DNA from: an uncultured Alphaproteobacteria bacterium
Lineage (GTDB): Bacteria; Pseudomonadota; Alphaproteobacteria; RF32; CAG-239
Length of the DNA: 64,000 nucleotides
Assembly (NCBI GenBank): GCA_910587405.1
Contig: CAJUKS010000003.1
Location: forward strand, 124,001 to 188,000
Reading direction: 5' to 3'
The position numbers were made by a program, and so were the translations under genes. This document shows, in pieces, positions 43,786 to 50,448 of this stretch. The stretch's first letter is position 1; each line of letters begins with the position of its first letter. The notes beneath the pieces are model-generated. The model was not told the origin of the DNA and searched no databases. It saw nothing but the letters and a program-made list of their open reading frames with translations.

Positions 43786-44388
43786 ATGCTGGCAGAATTG
43801 ATACGGCGGGCGCAGGATGAAAACGAAAGCGTTTGTGACGAAGTCTTTGAAGGCGAACTGCTGACGGATGAAAATATGTCGCAGATCGAGTTTGAACGGG
43901 TGCGGTTTGTCAAATGCAGGTTTGAACACTGCAACTTTGATCATGCCGCTTTTTATCACGGCAAGTTTGTCAATTGTGATTTTTCAAATTGCAGCTTTGT
44001 CGGTAGTTATTGGAAAAAAATGGAGATCGCGGGCAGCAAGGGCAACGGCGCCCGTTTGAGTGAAGCTGTTTTTAAAGAGTGCCGAATTGAGGAAAGCTTG
44101 TTTGATTATGCCGACTTTTCCCAGTCGTCGTGGGAAGCCTGTGCGGTCGGCAACAGCAAATTCCGCGAGAGTTTTTGGACGGAAGTTAAGCTGAAGAAAG
44201 TCAATTTTCAGGCAGTGGATTTCTGCCGCAGCGATTTTTTCAAAACCCGGCTGGCCGGGATTGATTTTTCGGGATGTATCATTGACGGAATTCAGATTTC
44301 GACCGGATTCGCTGAGTTGCGGGGAATTAAAATCGGGCTTGAACAGGCGGTCAGTCTGGCCGGGCTGCTTGGAGCCGAGGTGGTTTGA
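43786..44388 (+). CDS. Pentapeptide-repeat protein
   Basis: 200 residues from ATG 43786, which has AGGAGGGG 5 bp upstream; the open frame reaches back to 43630 but that part overlaps a terminator and is not protein-like. Successive units such as VRFVKCRFEHCNFDHAAFYH, GKFVNCDFSNCSFVGSYW, KKVNFQAVDFCRSDFFKTRL follow the A/C-D/N/F-(L/F)-X-X pattern of a right-handed quadrilateral beta-helix. The C-terminus GIKIGLEQAVSLAGLLGAEVV resembles the capping end of Qnr-type and related proteins. Such proteins can mimic DNA; a gyrase-protecting role cannot be claimed from the sequence. No signal peptide. Confidence 0.85.
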   Translation: MLAELIRRAQDENESVCDEVFEGELLTDENMSQIEFERVRFVKCRFEHCNFDHAAFYHGKFVNCDFSNCSFVGSYWKKMEIAGSKGNGARLSEAVFKECRIEESLFDYADFSQSSWEACAVGNSKFRESFWTEVKLKKVNFQAVDFCRSDFFKTRLAGIDFSGCIIDGIQISTGFAELRGIKIGLEQAVSLAGLLGAEVV

Positions 44389-44501
44389 AAAGCGGTGAAT
44401 AAAAACTTTCGAGTCGGCCGGTAATAAATTTTGTTGCGGTTGCCGAGATTTCGTTTTAAAAATAAAGCGAAGAATTTTGAGGACAGAGGAATAACTGACG
44501 A

Positions 44502-44942
44502 ATGGCAGACAAACCGCAAAGCCGGGCAAAGAAAATTTTGTTGTGGGCGCTGACTTCCCCGGTGACGCTTATTTTCGGCGCCCTGATGCTCTATTACGGT
44601 ATTCAGGCTTATGTGTTGGGCAACAGCCCGTGGCAAAACAAGATCATCATGGCCGCAATTGCGGCGGCATGGGTTTTGTGGCTGGTATTTAAAAACCTGA
44701 TAAAATTTATCTTACTGGCGCTGATTGCAGGAGGACTGTTTTACGGTTATTACCGTTTTGAAAACCGGGAGGAAATAGCCTGTAAAGAGCAGGGGCGGGT
44801 ATGGAACAAGGAAGAGCGTACCTGCGAAGACAAAACGGGGTGGAAAGAAAAACTGGAACAATTGTGGCAGCAGTATATCGGCTCCAAGGAAGAAAAAGCG
44901 ACAGACAAACAAGAAACGCCTTCATCCGGCGCTTCCAAATAA
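44502..44942 (+). CDS. Small membrane protein of unknown function
   Basis: 146 residues. Membrane segments lie at about residues 13-36, 48-63 and 65-82. Then comes a short soluble domain with two cysteines in ACKEQGRVWNKEERTCED, which could form a disulfide hairpin, and a Lys/Glu/Ser-rich tail. I recognise no family. It starts with ATG after AGAGGAATAA and is followed 62 bp later by another small gene on the same strand. Confidence 0.7.
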   Translation: MADKPQSRAKKILLWALTSPVTLIFGALMLYYGIQAYVLGNSPWQNKIIMAAIAAAWVLWLVFKNLIKFILLALIAGGLFYGYYRFENREEIACKEQGRVWNKEERTCEDKTGWKEKLEQLWQQYIGSKEEKATDKQETPSSGASK

Positions 44943-45004
44943 AAAGCTGGATTTTTGCCGCCCGCACGTTATATTATACTCAGGCGATATGAAGGGAGAC
45001 AAAA

Positions 45005-45373
45005 ATGAAACTGATGAGTAAACTGACGTCTTTGATGTCGGACACCGGCAATAAATGGTTTCGGCGCGGGCGCGAGCCCCTGATCAGTGCCAAGGCCGCC
45101 AAAAAAATTCAGCAATCGGCGAGCGAACGCGGTTCTCGGTGTGCGGATGATACTTCAACCCCTCCCTATCTGACGATTATTCCTCAGCTGAATGATAAGA
45201 ATGAACAGATTTTTAAAGCGGCGGTTCTGAATTTGTATAAAATTGCGGTAGAGATGAAGGAATATCGTTCTGACATTTTGCAAGCCTTGTCTCATCAGGC
45301 GGAATCCCGGCGGGCAGAGACGGAGAGCGGCCGCTGGCTGCATGAAAAAATCGAACGTTTGCGCCAATTGTGA
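45005..45373 (+). CDS. Small soluble protein of unknown function
   Basis: 122 residues, basic N-terminus and helical C-terminal half (QIFKAAVLNLYKIAVEMKEYRSDILQALSHQ), no signal peptide. I do not recognise a family. GGGAGAC lies 6 bp before the ATG. A terminator follows 20 bp after the stop. It may share a transcript with the small membrane protein 62 bp upstream. Confidence 0.65.
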   Translation: MKLMSKLTSLMSDTGNKWFRRGREPLISAKAAKKIQQSASERGSRCADDTSTPPYLTIIPQLNDKNEQIFKAAVLNLYKIAVEMKEYRSDILQALSHQAESRRAETESGRWLHEKIERLRQL

Positions 45374-45392
45374 TCATCTTTTTTTAATCTGT

Positions 45393-45420
45393 AAATCTCC
45401 GGCTTCGGCCGGATTTTTTT
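45393..45420 (+). terminator. Rho-independent terminator
   Basis: AATCtCCGGC, loop ttcg, GCCGGATT, then a T run. Confidence 0.85.
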
Positions 45421-45521
45421 ATTTGACATGCCGTAAAAAATTTGAGGCACAGACAAAAAAACGGCTATGAGACATTGCTCTTAACAGTTTGAATTTAATC
45501 GGTTTTATCTTCTTAGGATTT

Positions 45522-45540
45522 GCGGCAAAAAAACGTACAT
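45522..45540 (+). repeat. Upstream promoter-region repeat, copy 1
   Basis: GCGGCAAAAAAACGTACAT. A near copy (GCAGCAAAATAACGTACAA) lies 73 bp downstream at 45595-45613, where it overlaps the predicted promoter of the cysteine-rich gene. Possible regulator sites. Confidence 0.45.
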
Positions 45541-45585
45541 TTAAATGACAGGAAAAATTTCTTCGCTGAACCTTGATTTTTGGTC

Positions 45586-45614
45586 TTGATTTCTGCAGCA
45601 AAATAACGTACAAT
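45586..45614 (+). promoter_or_regulatory. Promoter of the cysteine-rich secreted protein gene
   Basis: TTGATT (45586-45591), 17-bp spacer, TACAAT (45609-45614), 46 bp before the ATG. The spacer and -10 contain the second copy of the repeat noted at 45522-45540. Confidence 0.6.
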
Positions 45615-45659
45615 ATTTTCAATCACCTGAAACAATCAAGGTAATAAAGGGGAAGGGTT

Positions 45660-47687
45660 ATGAAAATATCGGGTAAAATTTGGGCGGTGTGCATGCTGCT
45701 GGTGTGCGGCTGCCTTTGGAGTGCCGGCAACGTATCGGCCAAGGTCTGTTTCGTCGGCGATTCCGATTGTGCCGGCGGTGCCGACTTCGGGGACGGATAT
45801 ACCGACGACAGTGAGGATCTTTGTAAAGACGTCAAGGATGCCAACGGTAAATTGATGTATCAAAAAGCGCCGTGTCCGGCCAAGAGCCATGTTTCGGCAG
45901 TTTGTCCTTATAATGCCGCTTATGTGCAGTGTTGCGGCGATTCGTATGCTTATTCGACCTGCCCGTATCCTTTGGAGAGCGTGGGACGCTGCGGCAACAG
46001 TTATAAATGCGCCTGTCCCAAAGAGAAGTTTCCTTATGCTTCCTGTCTCTCACCGACGATTCCCGGAGGCATCAATTGTCTGCAAATTGACGATGACAGC
46101 AAGACAACCAGTATTCATTATGAAAAATGCGTCTGTGATCCCGGTCTTTATCCCTATAAACAAAACAGCGACTGCGACGATAATCAGATTGTCGATCCCA
46201 AACGTACCTGTACCGATACCGACGGCGGCACTTTCTACTATCGCTGCAAATGTCCGGACAGCTGGAGTACCTGCGCCAGTATGGACGGGCAGGGGGCAAT
46301 CGGCGCCAGGAAATGTTACAGCGACGGCAACACTTACCACAGTCAGTGTTGCGAATGCCCTTCGCCGTTTGAACGTTCGATGAACGATCCCTATGCAACC
46401 GATTACGAATATTGTCCCTGCAACAATAATTTCCGCAAGGCTTCGGGATGTAAGTTCGGTTACAAGGTTGATAACGGCCGTTGTATTGAAATGACCTGCG
46501 GTGATGCCCTGAAAGCTTTATTTGACAGCAGCAGCGCTTACGCGTCATATGGTTTGTACACCGGGAACGCTCTGAGCCAGAAGACTCTGATTGTCGGTGA
46601 TGACGTGTCTTCGGCCAGCTGGTCTCATTTTGCGGGTAAAACCGTGATGTCCGGTGCCGCCTTTGTCAGAAAGCTGAACGGCAGCAACAATTATATTAAG
46701 AATGTTCAGGAAAAATGTACCAACAGCATTCCGACGATTCAGTTTACATACAGTAGTTCCAATATTACCGGAACTCAAAACTTTACTTCGGTCATTTTGA
46801 AGTATACTTCAAGCTTGTGGAACAAAGGGTCGTTTACCTGTACCAACTGCGGTATCGAATTCTGGAAGCTGTACAATACGGATAGCGGCGCCACGGTTAA
46901 TCTGGCCTACAATTCAAATATGCCGAATGTCGACAATATGTATGTTAATGCAACCGGTATTGAAATTTCCAAGCCCTATCGTTCGGTCGGTTATAATTAT
47001 CAGGTCGGCAGTTTGGGGACCAAAATTACCAACTACGGCGGCAACGGCGCGCATGTGATTATGTTTGAAGGCAAAAGCAACTCCAACCGTATGGCCTTTA
47101 ACGGCGACTATCTGACGGTTAACGGTTTGGCGGCAATGAAATATGCCAACGTTCGGGTCGGACAGACCTGTATCGGTACCAACTGTTCGTACGGAAGTTC
47201 TTCCGGAGTTTATTTCAATCCGGGTGACGTATGCAATACCAGCAGCACGTTGTCTTTATACTATACCAACTACTATCTGTACGAAGCCGGAACGGTAAGG
47301 ACGGTTCATATGTCGACTTCCACCATGTTGGGTAAAGAAAACGACGGTACGGTATCGATTGTTTTCAGTGATGCCAGCTACAATACCCTGACTTTCTCCC
47401 AGTTGTGGAAATATTGCAGCAAACGCCCGGGCTGTGCGTATCGTTACATTACTTCCTACGGTTCGGTCAGCAGTCGTACGATGGATTGCGGGTATTATTC
47501 GCAGTCGGTTCGTGACGGCGAAAAGCACTCCAAACCCGACGATGCCCGTTGCAAGATCGACGGTAACAATAACCAGTATGGTTTTGCTCAGGCAAGTTCG
47601 GCCGGATGTAACTGGCGCGACGGTGACGGCTCTGACCGTACGCCTTATTTCCAGCTGAACGGTCAGCGCGGATGGTCGCGAAACTGA
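45660..47687 (+). CDS. Cysteine-rich secreted protein, unrecognised
   Basis: 675 residues. Signal peptide with hydrophobic core AVCMLLVCGCLWSAG, cut after VSA. Residues about 28-285 contain some 29 cysteines in irregular short repeats (CPYPLESVGRCGNSYKCACP, YEKCVCDPGLYPYK, YYRCKCPDSW, YEYCPCNNNF), giving an EGF-like or disulfide-knot appearance with aromatic residues between them. The C-terminal 390 residues are rich in Ser, Thr, Asn and Tyr, have fewer cysteines (about 11, partly in CxxC or CxxxxC pairs such as TCTNC and TCIGTNC) and look beta-strand-rich. I know no family for it. AAGGGGAAGGG precedes the ATG. Its own promoter and isolated position suggest a single-gene unit; likely an exported or surface protein. 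Confidence 0.75.
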   Translation: MKISGKIWAVCMLLVCGCLWSAGNVSAKVCFVGDSDCAGGADFGDGYTDDSEDLCKDVKDANGKLMYQKAPCPAKSHVSAVCPYNAAYVQCCGDSYAYSTCPYPLESVGRCGNSYKCACPKEKFPYASCLSPTIPGGINCLQIDDDSKTTSIHYEKCVCDPGLYPYKQNSDCDDNQIVDPKRTCTDTDGGTFYYRCKCPDSWSTCASMDGQGAIGARKCYSDGNTYHSQCCECPSPFERSMNDPYATDYEYCPCNNNFRKASGCKFGYKVDNGRCIEMTCGDALKALFDSSSAYASYGLYTGNALSQKTLIVGDDVSSASWSHFAGKTVMSGAAFVRKLNGSNNYIKNVQEKCTNSIPTIQFTYSSSNITGTQNFTSVILKYTSSLWNKGSFTCTNCGIEFWKLYNTDSGATVNLAYNSNMPNVDNMYVNATGIEISKPYRSVGYNYQVGSLGTKITNYGGNGAHVIMFEGKSNSNRMAFNGDYLTVNGLAAMKYANVRVGQTCIGTNCSYGSSSGVYFNPGDVCNTSSTLSLYYTNYYLYEAGTVRTVHMSTSTMLGKENDGTVSIVFSDASYNTLTFSQLWKYCSKRPGCAYRYITSYGSVSSRTMDCGYYSQSVRDGEKHSKPDDARCKIDGNNNQYGFAQASSAGCNWRDGDGSDRTPYFQLNGQRGWSRN

Positions 47688-48076
47688 TAATCTCCCCCGC
47701 CCGGGTCTGTTGATGAGACAGATGACACAATCCCCTTTAAGGGCGGGGCCCTTGATACGGGAAGGGAAGAAAAACGAATTGATGTTTTTCTTCCCGCACT
47801 CCCGAACCTGAAACAAGCTTAAGGGGAAACGGTCTACCGGACCTTAAACGGAAACCTTTTATACCAAATTATTATCTACAACTATTTCCGTTTTATTATT
47901 CAAGGAGAGAATACAGACCCGCGTTTCCCGGACAATCCAGAAACGGCTCCCTGTGGTTCCTTATCATAACGGTCGGTTGTACGATCCTGTTTCGACATCC
48001 CCGTCTCAAGCTCAGGCTTCCGACGATCAAATATTTCCGAAAACAGATTTAAACAACAATTAAAACCATTTGTATT
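47688..48076. other. 389-bp region without a clear gene, with several inverted repeats
   Basis: It holds CCCCGCCC and GGGCGGGG arms about 40 bp apart, a hairpin GGGAAGAAAAAC / GTTTTTCTTCCC (near 47760-47795) that could terminate the upstream gene, and a smaller GGTC/GACC hairpin. A startless open frame of about 60 codons (near 47899-48063, reading RLPVVPYHNGRLYDPVSTS) may be a decayed gene. No ncRNA family is recognised. Confidence 0.45.
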
Positions 48077-49324
48077 ATGAAAACTAACAAATTCTGGTTC
48101 GCAACGGCAGCAGCTGCCCTTGTAACCGTTATCTGCGTGTTCACCTCCTGCAGCAAGGAAGACGAGCCTTTCCTGCCAGAAGTGATCGAAAGTGAAGTTC
48201 TTGAAACCGGCATCAGCAATGACGTCAACGAGGTTTCCGGAACCGAAGGTACCAAACTGAGCTACGAATCCTGGATTGTGGTCAAGGGACAAACCCGCGC
48301 CGCTTTCGAGAACAAAGTCTCCGTTACTCTCTGCAATCAGTTGAACAATCTTGAGACGGAAATTGACGTTAAAGAGTTCAATTTCGGTCAGGTCAGGACC
48401 AGTATTACCTATGGTGTCGGCGACGGCAGCCGAACGGACGGATTTGTTCAAATTGCGGATTCTGTCATGTTTTATAACGTGGAATATGACAATTTCTCAT
48501 TTGCATTTGAACTTCCCTTCGAAGTGGCTGTTTACAACGACAAAGTGACCCGGCAGACGATGCCTTATCATCGTTACGGAAACATTGTCGACAAGGGCAG
48601 CAGCGTTAAAGATCTGGAGATCGAAGTCGAAGATATCGGCAAATGGCAGAACGTCCGTGTGCGTAAACTCTACCAACATGACATCTCGGTGGACTTTAAC
48701 GGCAAAAGCTACGACCTCACGGCAAAGATTATCTTGAAAAAGACTTTGCAGACCAACGGTGAAAATACGGTGTTGAAATGTGAACTGATTGATTCCGGAA
48801 CAGAAGTTTTGCTCAACGAAGAGAGCAGCACCATGTACAAATCATGGATTAAGGTAAAACAGACGATGCTCAACGGCAGTACGCGCGAACAAACCTATAC
48901 GGTTGACGACATGTACGGATCTTTGGATCACGAACTGTTGGACTTTAAGAAGCTTCAGGACAAAAACATTATGCAACAAAACGCTTCGGTTATCGATGTT
49001 GACGACGTCGTCATCTCGGCCGGCGATGTTGTTTATGTGCATAAAGTCGAGCGCAGTTATGTTGTCGATTACAACTATTTTTCGTTAAACTTCAAACTGC
49101 TGCACAACGAAGCCTACTATGATGACGGCATTACGACAATCAAATTCCCGTCCTTTAAGCACGAGAATTTTGCGGACGAAGGCAAGTTAACCTTTGTCGG
49201 TGACTTTGTCGACGGTGGTTTTGAGTTTTCCGAATATTGGTTTGCTCATACGATTACGGCTGATTTCGGTTCGGTGAAACATACCGGATTACGTGATTTT
49301 CAGGTGATTACGCCCAAGCAATAA
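48077..49324 (+). CDS. Bacteroidota-type lipoprotein, probably horizontally acquired
   Basis: 415 residues. The signal peptide ends in FTSC and the next residues are SKEDE, the acidic lipoprotein export signal style typical of Bacteroidota surface lipoproteins. There is no Shine-Dalgarno sequence: the bases before ATG are A-rich (aattaaaaccatttgtatt), again as in Bacteroidota. The mature protein is beta-rich and contains two similar halves, each with WIKVKQ/WIVVKGQ, LxxQLNNL/LDHELLDF and a VYVHKVE...YNYFSLNFKL or MFYNVEYDNFSFAFEL strand pair, so it probably has duplicated domains. I do not recognise the family. A strong terminator follows. Confidence 0.75.
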   Translation: MKTNKFWFATAAAALVTVICVFTSCSKEDEPFLPEVIESEVLETGISNDVNEVSGTEGTKLSYESWIVVKGQTRAAFENKVSVTLCNQLNNLETEIDVKEFNFGQVRTSITYGVGDGSRTDGFVQIADSVMFYNVEYDNFSFAFELPFEVAVYNDKVTRQTMPYHRYGNIVDKGSSVKDLEIEVEDIGKWQNVRVRKLYQHDISVDFNGKSYDLTAKIILKKTLQTNGENTVLKCELIDSGTEVLLNEESSTMYKSWIKVKQTMLNGSTREQTYTVDDMYGSLDHELLDFKKLQDKNIMQQNASVIDVDDVVISAGDVVYVHKVERSYVVDYNYFSLNFKLLHNEAYYDDGITTIKFPSFKHENFADEGKLTFVGDFVDGGFEFSEYWFAHTITADFGSVKHTGLRDFQVITPKQ

Positions 49325-49342
49325 GCGTGATTGCCCGAATGG

Positions 49343-49382
49343 TAAAAAGACGCCGCACCCGGCAGGGTACGGCGTCTTTTTT
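49343..49382 (+). terminator. Terminator of the Bacteroidota-type lipoprotein gene
   Basis: AAAAAGACGCCG and CGGCGTCTTTTTT with inner ACCC/GGGT pairing. Confidence 0.92.
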
Positions 49383-49404
49383 ATGAAAAAGGTGGTTGGC
49401 AAAT

Positions 49405-49432
49405 AAAAAAACCGCTCCGAAGAGCGGTTTTT
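49405..49432 (-). terminator. Terminator of the parvulin gene
   Basis: AAAAACCGCTC, loop cgaa, GAGCGGTTTTT; on the minus strand it is followed by T residues and lies 17 bp past the stop. Confidence 0.88.
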
Positions 49433-49448
49433 GCCGAAAGTCTGAGAC

Positions 49449-50279
49449 TTATTGAGCTGCCGGCGTTTTCGGCATCGGTTTGCCGTCCAGCTGGTATTGC
49501 TCGATTTTGGCGTTGTCAAGAATATTTTTCAACACGCTCTGAGCCGTTTTCTGAGCCAGAGCCTGTCTCAGTTGCGGTTCGGCTTCCTGATACGAAATCG
49601 GTTTGGAATCGCGAACGTCGTCAACAATGATGACATGATAACCGAAGTTGGTTTTGATCGGTTTCTGCGAATACTGGCCTTTTTTCATTCTGAAAGCGGC
49701 GTCGGCGAATTCCGGCACCATCATTTGTTTGGTGAAATAACCCAGGTTGGGGTTCTTTTCTTCGGAATAGGTTTTTGCCAGTTGGTCAAAATTTTCGCCT
49801 TTTTTGATTTTGGCGATGATATCGTTGGCGGTTGCTTCGTCGCCGACCAAAATATGACGGGCGCTCATTTCTTTTTGCGGCTTAAATTCTTTTTTGTACT
49901 GGTTGTACAAGTTCTTAACGTCGTTATCCGTAATTTTGCCTTCAACCTGCTGCTGAATGTAAACGTTGCTCATAACCTGTTTTTTGACGGCATCCAGCTG
50001 TTTTTTATATTCGGGGGTTGATTCGATGTTGGCTTTTTTGGCGGCCTGCAGGATCGCTGTTTCGGTTGCTTTGGCTTCTACCATACGGGGATAGAACTGA
50101 TCAAAGGAAATTTGCGATTTGAGCTGCGGAAGCGCGTTGTAGGAATCCTTCAGTTCGGCAACCGTAATTTTTTCGCCGTTGACAACCGCGGCAACGCCGT
50201 TTTTGCCTTCGGCACCGGCCGGCAGCGGATTTAAAAGCATGGCCGACAGAACGGCGGCAGCAATATATTGAGTTTTCAT
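49449..50279 (-). CDS. Parvulin-type peptidyl-prolyl isomerase (PpiC/SurA-like)
   Basis: 276 residues, periplasmic foldase. Signal peptide MKTQYIAAAVLSAMLLNPLPAGA. An N-terminal SurA-like helical domain (VVNGEKITVAELKDSY) is followed by the rotamase domain at about residues 140-235 (MSARHILVGDEATANDIIAKIKKGENFDQLAKTYSEE, LGYFTKQMMVPEFADAAF, TNFGYHVIIVDDVRDSKP). All the usual parvulin landmarks are present. GGAGGTAATTATCT precedes the ATG. It diverges from secA, an arrangement common in Alphaproteobacteria, and likely helps outer-membrane proteins such as the autotransporters cross the periplasm. Confidence 0.93.
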   Translation of the reverse strand: MKTQYIAAAVLSAMLLNPLPAGAEGKNGVAAVVNGEKITVAELKDSYNALPQLKSQISFDQFYPRMVEAKATETAILQAAKKANIESTPEYKKQLDAVKKQVMSNVYIQQQVEGKITDNDVKNLYNQYKKEFKPQKEMSARHILVGDEATANDIIAKIKKGENFDQLAKTYSEEKNPNLGYFTKQMMVPEFADAAFRMKKGQYSQKPIKTNFGYHVIIVDDVRDSKPISYQEAEPQLRQALAQKTAQSVLKNILDNAKIEQYQLDGKPMPKTPAAQ

Positions 50280-50448
50280 AGATAATTACCTCCAAAAAAT
50301 AAAACTACGTTTATTTATATAACAAAACAAAAATATTCCAAGCAAAATATTTACTAAAGTTTATAACTCATGCGCAAGCTATTGACTTTAATAAATATAA
50401 ACATTAAATGTAAGACTGACTTTAAATATTATCAAGGTGGAAAGATTT

